A stretch of 64,000 nucleotides of DNA from Populus alba. Its lineage: Eukaryota > Streptophyta > Magnoliopsida > Malpighiales > Salicaceae. A program made the translations under genes and the position numbers. The stretch is from the NCBI RefSeq assembly GCF_005239225.2, contig NC_133289.1, forward strand, positions 15,174,889-15,238,888, in the 5' to 3' direction. Within the stretch, counting starts at the first letter, position 1. Every line of letters starts with the position of its first letter. Under the pieces are notes generated by a model, which worked only from the letters and a program-made list of their open reading frames with translations, was not told the origin of the DNA and made no database searches. Below, one piece after another: positions 22,279 through 39,318 of this stretch.

Positions 22279-22763
22279 AAAAATTCGATTTTTTTTTTGA
22301 AAATATTTATAAAACACCATACATCTTAAAAGAAAGCCATTCTCAATATCAAAACACCCTAAAATTACTAAACAAATCCAAAATTAAATGGAATAAAAAA
22401 ACCATTAATCCCCAATCTACTTTTTTTTTTTCCGATGAGATAAAAGTTTAAAAATATCTGGTGGTACTCCTCTGATCAAGAGAAATCTAATAACAACGTG
22501 ATTATTATTTTTGTTGTTGATAGAATATGGTTAAATAATCACTTTCTTTTCTCTTTGTTTTTCAACAACCTTTTCTTTTCTATCTCAAAACTAATCGACT
22601 AAAAATATAAAAAAAAAAAATAAAGTTTAGAACCTAAACATAAAATCCTAAAATTAAAGGTATTATATGACTGCATGGAGAATTTTTGGATGAAAATTAG
22701 CTTTTTAACATGAATTTGAAAAAAAAAAACCTCTTTTGATTTATTTTTTTGGTTTTTTATTCT

Positions 22764-23155
22764 CAATCTTTCTTCTATTATTTGTTTATAATAAATTAAA
22801 ATATTATTTAATTAAATTGGCCTCTAATTCAATCCTAAAATTTTACATGTATTATCAAGAACATTCAAAGATATGGAAATGTCAACAAATAAAATATCAC
22901 AAATCAGAAATTCACAAATAAAATATCACAAATGTCAACAAATAAAATATCAATCTTTCTTTAAATTGTCAATCTTTCTTCTATTATTTGTTTATAATAG
23001 ATTAAAATATTATTTAATTTAAAATGGCCTCTAATTCAATCCTAAAATTTTACATGTATTCTTAAGAACATTCAAAGATATGGAAATGACAACAAATAAA
23101 ATGTCACAAATCAGAAATGTCACAAATGTCAACAAATAAAATATCACAACTAATA
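22764..23155 (+). repeat. Tandem duplication with a 206-bp period
   Basis: CAATCTTTCTTCTATTATTT occurs at 22764 and 22970. The following sequence, including GGCCTCTAATTCAATCC and ACATTCAAAGATATGGAAAT, is shared by both copies with a few substitutions and small indels. Within each unit the phrase AACAAATAAAATATCACAAA is itself repeated. Confidence 0.85.
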
Positions 23156-24386
23156 AAATTAAAATAAAATAAAGTTAAGGCTTTGGACCCGTATTATTTA
23201 AAAGAAAGCTATTTTATCTTTTAATCAAACACTTGGGTCAAACACATAGAAATTTATGTAACTCCCTAGTCTATCTTTAAGATATTTTCTTTCTAAAACA
23301 CTTACTTGCAACATCACAATAATTAAAATGCAGCACAATTCAACAATATAGAACATACCCTTAGATAATATTATGATTCAGAACGTAAGAGTATAGATTA
23401 AAATATATCATATTCTTCTTTAATACAACAATTCAAAACAAACCATGGATAATATTAGTTATGCTACAAAAGTTAAGAATTTAGAATAAAATAATCCTAC
23501 ATCTTTTTTATTTGATGAGAAACTTATAATATACAAACGAAAGCAAGCAAAGCAAAAGGTAAACCATCAATATCTTTATTTTGGTCTTAATTAATTTAAT
23601 TTAGTATCTGAATTATTCTTACAAAATATATTCAATCCTCAATGTAAATAAAATAAATTAAGATAAATTACAAAGAAGCATGCCATAAATGGCTTAAAAA
23701 GCATGCAATTAATTATTAAACCTATATAAAATAAAATATCTAGGGTGGGTTTGGTGTTTCAAGAAAACTATTTATTCATTGCTTGATTTCTTGAGTTTGA
23801 ACCTATTCATCAAATTGAAATGAAGAATGCGTTTTAATTTAAAATCATTCAAAAAATATAAATTAATCTCAATTAACATGCAAGTTGATCTATTATAAAA
23901 CCATTAATCATTTCTTTCAAGTTTTTTTTAATTTTCATTTTAGTCTAATTAAAGTCTTGTTGTTAATATATTTATAATTTAGAGACTAAAAATGAAACAA
24001 TTTGTCTTTATATAAGTAGACAAGATTCAAATATGTCTATGCCTTTTCAATTGTGTCAATTATATCCTTGTATTGTATGCAATTCTTGTCCTTTTTATTA
24101 AAAGTTCTCATCCAAATTGATAGAATTATATTTTTCATTTAAAGATTTTATTTATAAAAAAGTAATAAAAAATTGCTTAGAGTGTGTTAAGAAACTAACA
24201 AATTTCAAAAATTAGTCGACCACAAAATATTTTACAAATAATATTTTTAAATTTTTGTGGGAAAATAAAATTATATTATTTTATAATTCAAAGAAAATTT
24301 TTGAAATGAAAAATATAATATTATCGATTTGGATAGAAAAACTTGAAAAAAAAATATATGGAAGAATTAAATACAATGTAAGGACA

Positions 24387-24387
<1 letters not shown>

Positions 24388-24426
<39 letters not shown>
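24388..24426. repeat. (AT)n microsatellite
   Basis: A pure AT dinucleotide run of roughly 19 units. Confidence 0.95.
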
Positions 24427-24430
<4 letters not shown>

Positions 24431-25899
24431 TAATTATAGTGATATAATGGAGACTTGTTTAATTATATAAGGATAGATTGAATAGTTTATCCTATTTTAT
24501 TAAATAGTTTCCATGACATAGTTAACTGAATGGGATAATTCAAATTACATTAAAAAAAAAATAGGAAATCTTGATTTATAGTTTTGTAAGGACAAAATTG
24601 TTCTTGCACCCAAACTTGAACCCAAAAAAGGCCACAACAACTTTCCACTCAAAGATGCCACAGTGGCACAACAACACTCGTACATTTATAAACAATGAAG
24701 CTGCTATTTTATTTTTTTTATTGCATTTTCATCTTAATTTTTTGTATTCAATTTAATCATTGTGAACAGTGAAGCTGCTCCCTTTTATATTTTTTTTCAT
24801 TTTAATTTTTTTGTTACATAATTCCATGAGGTGAAGTCTTATATTATCGTTGAAAGACCATTTATTAATTTTAGTACAATAATCAAGATAAGATTATCAT
24901 CAATAAACTAATAGGCATCTTTGAAATACTATTTCCGGTGAGGAGATCCATTGTTCATTCAAACAATGACTTTCTTTTTTAAGTTCCTAAGATCTTTTAT
25001 GCTCTCATCCTTTAATTTCCTTTTTCTTATTTGCTACTTTAACATTACTTTGGTTTGAGATTATTCATGAAGATTTATTCTTCATAACTATATAGATCTC
25101 AAGGTGTTGGAGAAGCACTTTTCATTACTTTGTTGATATCTAATTTTATAAAAGAAAATTCAATTTTATTCATTTAAAATAGTTAGAGCTTACTGGATTA
25201 AAATTGAGTCTTAAACATCTTTTCGCTAATGTTAGAAACTAATTTATAAGGTCAGAGGAAGAGTTTGTGTTTTTTTTTTTGTCACTAAACTTTTTTTTTC
25301 TTAACTTGATCCATTTATATTGATTTTATTTAAAATTTAAATTTATTTGCTTAAATATAGGGTTCTTGTAATGTCAAGAAAAAAAATTTAGGCACTTGAT
25401 TTATGCCCGGTTTAACAAAATAAAATAAAATTATATTGATATAAAATATTTAAATATTTAAAAATAAAAATAAAAATAAAAATAATTATAATAAACTAGG
25501 GTGGACATGCAAGATAACAAGATTTTTGCATGGATCACACGCTATAACATGGTGGAGTGGCCCACTTCGTTCAAACAACATGTGTAGCCTCCTCTAATGG
25601 TAAAAAATAGTCGTCGACGATAACATTTGAAGCATCGCGTCTAGTTCTCTCCATTAGGGTGATGTGTTTCTATTTATGGTCGGCGTTTAGGTGGCAACGG
25701 GCAACGATATTTTTCTTTTTCTTTTCCTTTTTTTTTTTTTTTTTCCATCTCCCCGAGATTTGTGCTGTCCAGTGAAAGTTAAAAGGTGTCCAATATTACA
25801 TCCATTGTGTAAGCTGTAACTTATTCGGGCCATAAGAGTTTTGGGCATATTATCGCTGCTATGGGCTCTTAATTGACCTGAGCTTTAGAACCCGAGCCC

Positions 25900-27250
25900 A
25901 AAAGAAACAACACCACAGAGCAGGCTCGGCATTCAGAAGCACTCTTTCACTATTTCTTCTTCTTCCAATGCTTAATTAGCAGAAGCAAGCAAGCATCCAT
26001 CTCAATTTGCAGTGTGACAGAAGGAAAAAAATGAAGCCCTGATTCACTCACCTCCCATTTCTCTCTTTCTTCAAACTCGTAAGTCCCTCCCTCTCTCTCT
26101 CTCCTGAATTGATTGATTCATTTCTATGCTTTTTCTTGATTTCTGGTTAATTGGGCTCGCTTTTCACTCATTTTCTTGCTTTCCCTTTTCTTTAATTTTC
26201 AGCCTGTCTCTTCTTTTTTTCTCTTATGTGATGGGAAGAATGAATGAATTCTCTGTATACTGTATGTGGCTTGTTTACTGCTTATGACACTGTGTTTTAT
26301 ATATTTTTTCCTGTAGTTTAAATGTGTAGGACCTTGTTGACTCCATGAATGTTAGCTATTCTCTCTAATGAACAAGGTAAATGTTTCCCTCCTAGTACCC
26401 CTTCGCTTCTGAAAGTGAGAGTTGGTTTCTGGCGTCCGTAACGTTTATCAATGTAGTCTGTGTCTCTCTGCTGAAGATTAGCCATTATCAAACCACCCTT
26501 TATTGAGTTGCTACTGGTAGAGATTGAATCCCATAACCTCCACGCTGCGATGGGTATTTTTCAAGCTGGTAGCCCACATATTCATGCATATATGTACATG
26601 AATAATCTTTTGTATTCAAATTGGATGCGCTTGTATCTTTTGTATTTTCTCGACAAGCTCGAACTTGTTCTAGGCTTCTAAATAATCTTAGAATCATTCT
26701 GTCACCTTTTAATTCTGAGATATTATTAAAGAAACTTAATCTTTCATCCAAATCAAATGATTACAGTACATGAGATTTGCATAAGTTAAGCTCCCCTCTT
26801 ATTTTCCCATAATTTTAAATGCTTACAAGTACAGAACTTGTCTTTTTTTCTTCTGTTGAATCACAAAAGTCTTGATACCCCTGGATGCTCAGATCTTCCT
26901 GTCCATCATTGGATTTCTTATCCTTTCCCATCTATTTAAAATTCACAGTTTACATCAATTAATCACCTTTTGTATTACACAAACCACTTCGACTGAAAGA
27001 AATAGAAACAGTCTGACTTGTCATTTACTCCTTTTCTCTTTATCAACAACAACTGAAATGAGGTTGCAAGATTGGAAAAAAGACGGGAACTTGTGGCTTG
27101 TCATAATGTTTTAGTTTTGGGATGATGATTTGATTCACCTAACTATTTTTTCATTTTTTGTTGTATGGAAAGTTGAATGAAGTAATGGAATGAAGTTATG
27201 AACATAATAAAACAGTGAACTTGAATTAGCATTTTAAGCCTAAAGGAAAA
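25900..27250 (+). ncRNA. Possible orphan transcript or gene remnant (5'UTR-like start, no coding found)
   Basis: From about 25910 the sequence changes to a plant-like transcript leader (CACTCTTTCACTATTTCTTCTTCTTCC, then an ATG-poor purine-rich stretch). Next comes a donor-like CTC/GTAAGTCC near 26080 and acceptor-like TTTTCAG and CCTGTAG sites at about 26200 and 26320. No exon with recognisable coding follows before the convergent YIP4 gene begins at 27894. It could be a non-coding RNA, the 5' end of a truncated gene, or an untranslated first exon whose coding exons are lost. The evidence is only sequence texture and splice-like sites. Confidence 0.25.
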
Positions 27251-27350
27251 GCTTAGGGTTTTATATATATATATATAGCAAAACTAGATCTATCTCCTTG
27301 TAGTGTAATTAACAAATCACAAGTTCCAAACTAGAATCTACCACAACGGA

Positions 27351-27381
<31 letters not shown>

Positions 27382-27390
27382 CTCTCTCTG
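27351..27390. repeat. (CT)n microsatellite
   Basis: Two CT dinucleotide runs separated by a single TT interruption. Confidence 0.9.
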
Positions 27391-27893
27391 AAGATAAAAG
27401 GAATATTATGTTCCTAATGTCACGAAACTCCAGCTTCCACAATGCCATTTAAAAATGCCCCATAGGCATTTGAAGTTTCTCTGTATTCTTCTCTTTTTAA
27501 ATCTTGACTTGATAATACAAACTTTATGCAAAACCGGGAAAAACAACTACAGAACGTTCAGTAATGGAATTTTTGTGACAGCTACAGCTGTCATCTTTAG
27601 AAGCAGCATAAAAAATGGGAGGTTACAAAAAATACAAAATTTCCCTTCAGGACCTTAGGAACCTCTCAGACACCGTTTTCAGAAATGACATGAAGCAGAG
27701 GGTACATAACCACATCAAAGTTTCATAAGCTACTATATAACATCTGGCAGATTGAATCTCCAAACATGTGAAGTCAAAAAGGGTAAAAAAATATAGCAAC
27801 ATGAGCAGAAAATTAACCACCATGTAAAGTTCCTATGTACTGCTGTGAGTTTAATTGTTTATGAAAATTCCAACAATGGGAGTTGCTTATGCA

Positions 27894-32063
<4,170 letters not shown>

Positions 32064-33155
32064 TTTTTTTTTTTTGGTTATTTTCCGGAAAAATGTGTTG
32101 TTAGTTTTGTTTTCGCGGGAAAGTGATGGAAAATTGGGGAGTTTTTTCCAGATCTGATGGTGAGTTAAGCAGAGGATCTGGAGAGGGGATTCGCTGTTAT
32201 ATGGATCTTGAAGGTTTTTGTTCGTCTTTTTAGAGGTTGATAAACGTCGTCGTTTTGATATTGACGAGAAAGATAAATTAATGTTTGATGGTGGATGCTA
32301 TTGGAGGTTGCTTTATTTTTTTTTGCATTTTTTTTAATTTCTTTTTAACATTTTAGTCCCACTTTTCTCAATGTTATCCTTAAAATATTTATTTAATTTT
32401 AAATTTATTTTTATAAATTATTTTAGTTTGCTTTTAATGAAGTTATCTTAGTTTCAAACAAACATTCTGATATTTAATGCGTATTTGGTTTGCACTTGAT
32501 TTTATGAATATCTCTTCTTTTTTTATCGTATAATTAAGTAAAATTTATTTTTTAAAAAATAAACAAAAGTTTTCAAACCCAGTGTAATTTAAAATAATAT
32601 AATATATTATCTTCTCAATATTAAAAAATAATCTCATCCTGATTTTTTTAAAGCCAAACAATGTTTTTTTTGTTGATTTTCTAGTTTACCTTGTGACCTG
32701 CTAAGTCGACTAGGTCATGTCAAGACAATTTTTTACATGTTTAATTTTAAACCCAAGCATGTCAAGGCATCGGGTAAGGAAGTTTCGAGATTGATATATT
32801 AAATCAGGTTTAATAATAATATTAAATAATCCCTTACAACTTGAATACTTTTTTTCTTTTGTTCAATTTTTTTTATTCAAGTCGTAGCTTAGTGCAACCA
32901 TCTAAACTAGTTTTAACTAAAACTAATGGTTAGTTTTTCTTAATTAAATTATAATTTAAAATCATTATATTACTATTAACATTAAAAAAAACTAAAAAAA
33001 AATGGACTTTTACTAAATATTATTTGTTTGTTAATTGCAGAAATGTCATTATTGTAAGTTCTTACAATTGGTAGCCTTTTTCTTTTATATAATTTTTTGG
33101 GTTCTAGATATGGCTTCTTTACTAGCATATATATTATTTCTTACCTTTATTCTTA
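32064..33155. other. YIP4 promoter side and AT-rich intergenic DNA
   Basis: The first 150 bases or so upstream of the YIP4 ATG are GC-richer and likely hold its 5'UTR. A TATAAC-like word on the minus strand near 32197-32203 is a weak TATA candidate. From about 32300 the sequence is AT-rich without recognisable features. Confidence 0.4.
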
Positions 33156-33487
33156 TCTATATATATATAAATTTGTTTTATTAATTAAAAAACACCTAAA
33201 CCTTTTTACTCTACTTTGATTTTCTAAAGACATCTAAAACCAACCACCTAGACCAATTTTCAAGAAAACAACCTTTCTCCATTACTTTTTTTTTTAGACT
33301 AGGGAGGAAAGCCCCCTAGTAAGAAAAAAAAAAAAAAAGGTACTCCTTTTCCCTATTTTAATAGCTAATACTTTTGTCTTTATTTTTTTTTTATAGTTAG
33401 AGAGATAAGTATAAAGTTAGAGATTAAGCACATCTTTAAGAACATAATCTATCTTCATTACTTTGTTTTTGGATTAGCTTGTGACAC

Positions 33488-33574
<87 letters not shown>

Positions 33575-35690
33575 CTCTATCTTGGTATCTAAATTTTTTT
33601 TTTGGTATCTAAATTTACCATTTAAAGTGTTTTAGAGGATGCTAAGAAGCATTTTATGGTAATTATTCTTATATAGGCAATGGAGTTTATTATTGTGATT
33701 ATTATGTTCATTGTTTTTTCATGCACCATTATCTTTACTAGTTCACCTTAATAAGTGCAAGCATCCACAACCAAGAGAAGCTTTTAGTGGTAAGTTTGTC
33801 TATTCATCATTTTTTTTTTCATGATTTGTGCGAACATGTATATTGTAGTTGACTTACTATGTTATAGTGTATTGGTTCTCCATTCATAAACTAGAAGTAT
33901 AAACTTTTGCATTGACTTGAAAATATGTCAGCTCCAACTCTTCTAAGCTATTGTGGATATGGAACAATCTTCAAAGGTAGAGGAAAGAAGTTTTGTGGCC
34001 ACAATGAAATCAACAAAGAAGTTTTTCTTTTTCTTTTTATTTTTAGATGGTATTGATGCTTGGTTGGAGAAGAAAGTTTTTAATGGGATTAGTTTGGTAG
34101 CTAAGAAAACAAAGGAAATGGAGAGGAAAGACATTTTAGAATTTGATTGATTTTATTTTTATTTTTGTCATACCATGAAGGACACGACGATGAGGGTTTA
34201 AAATGTGAAGGAGAAAATAAAATAGTTGGAATCGCCACTTAATAATTAAAGAAAACTAGGGATCCTAAAATTAACACTAGTTTTTCTTTTTTTAGAGATT
34301 CAGGTATTGTGTTAGTTATGCTTAAGAAAAATAGACACCACTCTTACTACATCCTTTCAAATAAAAGGTTATTGTTGCTTGTGTTTTCCTAGATTGTTCT
34401 ACGCTATAAAATTCAAAACTTATTCATGATTTATTTAAAACATGGCGTTGGTTCCTAAAAATAATATTTACCCTAAGTATGGGATGTGATCTTAGCTGAG
34501 ATTTTTATGAAGAGAATTTATCTCAGGTTCAAAATGAATTAATTTCTCCCAAGTTCAAAAGGAATTGCAAGGGATATATTTGTTTTTGAATGTGAAAGAG
34601 AAAAAAAAAACTTGAGAGAGCGAAGAGAAGGGTTTCATATTATTTTGTACATATGAAAAGGAGAGAATGCCATTTTTTGTTTTTTGTTCTTATGAATTTT
34701 TTTTATATCCCAACCTTTGAAAATTTATTAACACGAAAGTAATAAACAAAATAATTAAAAATCATGAATTGGTTGAGAATTGATCAAATTGTGTTAAGAA
34801 TGTATTTTAATGGAAATTTTTGTATTTATTTTCTATTTAAAAAAAAAGTAGAAAAAGTGATCGAAATGTGGGGTCAAAATCAACTTACATCAATTGTTAC
34901 ATATTGATAATGATTTGTTTTTATTTGATTGTGGCAAAAAAAAAAAAAAAGTTAACAATGTTCGAATGGTGTTTTGTGTTTATTGGTGTTTTATAAGATG
35001 CAACACAAGAATATTGAGTTGTAGTTAAAGTTGAAACATAATAAGTCTTGGTTTGGTGTATATTGAGGTGCGGTTATACATCTACAATTTTTTGTAAGAT
35101 TGTAAAATATTTAGTTATTGTATTCAAGTATTAAGTGTTTTTCTTTAACACTTTTGTAATATTAGTATATGTTTTGTCCTCCAATCGAAGTGTCTTAAAA
35201 AATCAAATGATGTGATGGAATCCTTTACATTATTTTAAATGGTCATCTGGTTACTTTGAAAATATTGTTGGAATTTGAGCTTGTTCAAATATGAATGTTT
35301 GAATTGTACAAAAGATATTGGAAATCCATCACTTATCTAATTTGTAAGTTCATATTTCTAAGATGAATTTAAATGGTTTTCGAAGACTTAGAATCTAGAA
35401 AATAAAATGAAATGTGGACATTTTAGGTTAGATATTGGATATTGTGTAATAGAAATAATTAATGGTAGCCAGTAGTAATATATTGGTGACTAGCTTAATA
35501 AATATGTTTAAATCCATAGTGAGGTGTATTAGAAATAATAAATGAATGATATGTTTGATTTTTCTACATGCAAAAAAGAAGAAGCATAAAAGCATCTATA
35601 GTTGGCTTTTGTGATTGTATATGTAAAAGTAGTAACAAAACTCTTTTCTAGTGTCATTATTCCAGCCACGAAGCGTGGGTATAAAACTAG
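33156..35690 (+). mobile_element. Probable non-autonomous Helitron
   Basis: The 3' end has the three hallmarks of a Helitron: a short hairpin (CCACG-AAG-CGTGG, 35666-35678), an eight-base spacer, and terminal CTAG (35687-35690) followed by T. A plausible 5' end is ATC at 33155-33157 in A/TCTATATATATATAA, a common Helitron start, but TC is so frequent that this end is tentative. No Rep/helicase coding was seen, so if real it is non-autonomous. It contains the AT microsatellite at 33497-33568. Confidence 0.45.
33497..33568. repeat. (AT)n/(TA)n microsatellite
   Basis: About 70 bases of AT dinucleotides with one interruption near the middle, preceded by an A-run. Confidence 0.95.
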
Positions 35691-35990
35691 TTTTTACTAT
35701 TACTATTTTAGCTATAACAAAATCTTTTATAATTTAATTTTATTAAATTAACAACATGTATATCTTTTCTTTAATTTTATTGTTGAATTAACAACTTGTA
35801 TTTTTTGTCTTATTTTCCTTTTCATTTTAGTTAGAAAAATAAAAGATTTAAGGGAATAACAATTAAAGTGAGGTTTTAAAGACATTCAAATAAAGGTATA
35901 GTTTTTTGTGAAATTTATTTAGAATTATTATAAAAAAAACATAATTTCTTTTTAGTAATAATGAAAAAGATAATGATATAAGACAAACAA

Positions 35991-36870
35991 TGTTGATGGT
36001 TCCAAGAAACTATATAAAAATATATATGGCTTGTTATTTGGACCATGATCTAAGAAGCAACAAACAACTATTATTTGCTTGTCATTTAGACCAAGATCTA
36101 AATGAGAATTATTTGTCGTTTAGGACCCAAATGGAAATCAAGCAATTCCTTGACTAAGGTGCAGATTTTTTAGAAGTCAAAGAGGATTAACCAACCTTAC
36201 TTGAATAACTCACCACGCAAGTTGTCCAATACCTTATTAGGTAAAAATCTCAAGTTATTTTTTCAGTTCTCATAATTCAAGGTGCTTCACACCACCTACT
36301 GGCACACATTAGTCTTTAACCTTGTCAGAATAATGCCTACTGTCCTTACCCTCAATGTTAGGGCACCAACTTTCCTTATGAGAGTTAGGAATGATGAGCA
36401 CTAACCTCTTTATTAATGATGCTTAAATTTTTCTCCACTTACTTTGAGGTCACTCTTCATTATTAATCCACTAACCCAAGATACTTACAACACTCTCTAT
36501 GATCTACAAGGTAAAGTGATACAATCAAGATTTATAAATACATCGTGTCACCAGGTAAGTTCAGGATAAGTAATAAGAACACAATATAAGAACAAAGTTC
36601 TCACATAACTCCAAATATAAAACAAAGCGAACCATACCATAACCACTTCTTTGCTCTTGCTCTCCTCTCCACATATTTTTTTTTTTTACTACTACTCATA
36701 TTATTCTCTTTCTCCACATACTACTCTCCTTCAATTTAAACATTAGAGGGTCCCCTGTTTCGATACAGAACATTTTTTGTAGGAAAGCTATATAAGACCA
36801 ACAATCAAGCTCGATCACTCTACTAACCTAAGATAATAGTCATATAAAGCCCATTCTAGTATGAAGTTTT
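35991..36870 (+). repeat. Left LTR of the gypsy-type element
   Basis: Begins TGTTGATGG and aligns with 38950-39318 and then 47510-48060. Shared landmarks are GCAATTCCTTGACT, GGCACACATTAGTC, GGGCACCAACTTTCC and a TATAAATA box (36533-36540). It carries the uninterrupted sequence GGCACACATTAG (36301-36312) where the right LTR was invaded. The end is approximate. Confidence 0.75.
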
Positions 36871-37541
36871 AGTGATATCGTCTATAGAAATTTAAACAAA
36901 AGCTAATCCATTCTCTTTTCACACTTATTACTCAAAATGTCTTTCTATAGCTAATCTGAGTCACGAGAGAGTGATTGACCTCTCTTCCACAAACATTTTA
37001 GATATCCAACATTTCTCTTATAAAGTGAGAGTTCTCAACAATGTTTTTCTAAAATACAAAAACAACTTTATGCTCTTTCATTCCTTTAATGAGAAATACA
37101 ACAAGTAGCTTCATTGCATGCACCACTATGTTCACATAGATAACTCCAATTTCCTAAGGAAACAAGGCATAAATAAGTGCAAATTAGGCATGAAAATGCT
37201 TATACATTAACTATTTGAAGAAGTTATTCCCAAAAAATCTTTATTCACATGAGTGACTACCACCATCAATCTTCTTCTGAATCTCGCTTGTATGCTCCTT
37301 GTTGAAAAAATACCCTAACACAAAATGAGATCAATGATTGCTTGAGCTTCTAAAAATGAACATTATTCCCACCAGGTGAGAGACTCTTTAATTTGTCATC
37401 GAGTTATACACACTCATTTATTGAAAGATTATATCTTTGTGAAGGCTAACTTGGACAAGCTATGACAGTTTTATAAATCTCAAAAAGTATATATAAAATG
37501 CTAGAAGAATCCTAGAGCTTGTAAAGCAAAAGAGTGATATA

Positions 37542-38340
37542 ATGTACAAAATCCTCCCTTTAATATTCCTTGGATATGCTCAGGTGTGGTATCACAATCT
37601 TGAGTTTGACTTTATCATTGACCTTCATAATATTTGTGTTAAGATTATCTCTTATTTTAACATAAGTAAATCAGCTAAAAATGCAGGATTGAGCTCTTTG
37701 GCATCATACAACAGGAAGATGAGAACACTAGAGCATATTTTAAAAGGTTTAACAAGGAAATGCTCAACATGGAGAATTTATGCAAACTTATTACCTATAA
37801 AATCTTGATCAATAAAGCACACAACTATTCTTTTGGGGAATGAAAATACACTCTTCCTAACAAAACTCTCCTCGATGTGAAACATGCAATAAAGAACCAT
37901 ATTTGGGTAGATGAACAAAAATATGACCAAACATGGACACTCCTATTTCTAAATAGTAGTCTCTTAAATGCCATCAATACCCTACCAAGACATCTAAAAA
38001 GAGCACTAGAGGATCTATTTGTGATCGCCTAACATCCTCGAGTTCTTAACCATACCCCTTACCACTATACATGCTAAGGTATTAGTTGCTATTAAGAAAA
38101 AAAAATAATATGTGCAATATCCCCTTTTCCTTTGAAAAGTAATGCGAACACAAACTACTCAAACAAGTTTAGTCAATTTCACAAAGATCACAACTATGAT
38201 ATAGAGGAATGTCATGCCTTGAAAAAAAAGATAGAATTGATCTCTATGAGATACCTCCAACAATTTGTAAGGAAATAAATACAACACGAACAAGTAAAGA
38301 AAGATCCTTACGATGCACCACTTGAGATCAAATAATTTTT
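37542..38340 (+). pseudogene. Ty3/gypsy gag remnant
   Basis: Fragments across two or more frames match the plant Ty3-type gag pattern: GYAQVWYHNL (the usual GAARTWF..L region), then FNKEMLNMENL after a frameshift near 37735, then FHKDHNYDIEECHALKKKIE (the C-terminal FHKDHGHDTEEC block), ending near LQQFVRK. Several stops are present. The zinc knuckle and everything downstream in pol are absent. Confidence 0.7.
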
Positions 38341-38389
38341 TAAAATTATATCACTGTTATCTTTTAAGCTTTTCAAATAAAACCAATAG

Positions 38390-38750
38390 TGTTTTTTCAT
38401 GTCTCCAAAATAGGTCTCCAATAAAATCTCCATTGCGAGATCTTTATTGAGTTCCCCATATCTTTGAATGGGTCTCCATATCTCTAATAAAATCTTCATG
38501 TCGAGATCTCCATTGAATTCTCCATGTCTTTAAACGAGTCTTCATGTCTCCAATAAAGTTTATGTGATGAGATTTACATGTCTCCAAATGAACTCCAATA
38601 AAGTTTATGTGATGAGATTTACATGTCTCCAAATGAATTCCCCATGTCTCCAAATGGATTTGCATGTCTCCACTGAAATCTCCATGTGTCTAATAAAAAT
38701 ATCAATATCCACGAGAATCTCCACATCATGTCTCCATGCAACATCTCCTT
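38390..38750 (+). repeat. Degenerate CATGTCTCCAA minisatellite
   Basis: The word CATGTCTCCAA or close variants recurs about a dozen times at spacings of roughly 17-50 bases, including a nearly exact duplicate block GTTTATGTGATGAGATTTACATG (two copies 41 bases apart near 38550-38630). It sits between the gag remnant and the right LTR. Confidence 0.75.
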
Positions 38751-38949
38751 ACACAATACTTTAACACTATTTTCACAATCACAAAGCATTCTTCACTTTC
38801 TAAATAATAATGTTCTCTACTTTAAGAGAAACAAATTCATCAAACCCTCATCTCTTTTGCAGGCACATTAACAAAAGCCACGAGTAGGCATGTTAGCAAA
38901 AACCATGAGAAAGTAAAACATGATAGCATAAAAGACTTGATGGGAAAAA

Positions 38950-39318
38950 TGATCATGTCAAGAAATTATATAAAAAAATATTTGCTTGTCATTTGAGTCA
39001 TGCCCTGAACAACAATCAAATAATTAGGCCACAACCCATATGACAAGCACACAATTCTTTACTTGTTTTTTTGGCCATGACCTAAATGATAAGCAAACAA
39101 TTCTTTTTCCTTGGCTTGACAGTTGGGCCATACCCAAACAACAAGTAATTCCTTGACTGTCATGCCAGGTGCAAATTCCCTAAAAGTCAAGGAGGCCCAA
39201 ACAACATCACCCACATAACTCACCATTATGGGGTTGTCCCATACCTTGTTGAGCACACACCTCAACATATTGTTTCAGTTCCTGTAATTCAAGGAGTCGC
39301 ACACCACCCACTAGCACA
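38950..39318 (+). repeat. Right LTR of the gypsy-type element, part 1
   Basis: Starts TGATCATGTCAAG just after the purine tract GATGGGAAAAA and matches the left LTR until CACTAGCACA, where the nested element begins. Confidence 0.75.
39314..39318. repeat. 5-bp target-site duplication of the nested element, left (GCACA)
   Basis: GCACA precedes the left LTR and is repeated at 47505-47509. The undisturbed site in the sister LTR reads GGCACACATTAG. Confidence 0.92.

Larger units (their letters stand above)
22284..25899. other. AT-rich intergenic DNA
   Basis: No gene recognised. It contains a 206-bp tandem duplication (22764-23155) and an AT microsatellite (24388-24426). The end (about 25500-25710) is less AT-rich and has the look of an interspersed repeat, but there is no second copy in the window to prove it. 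Confidence 0.55.
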
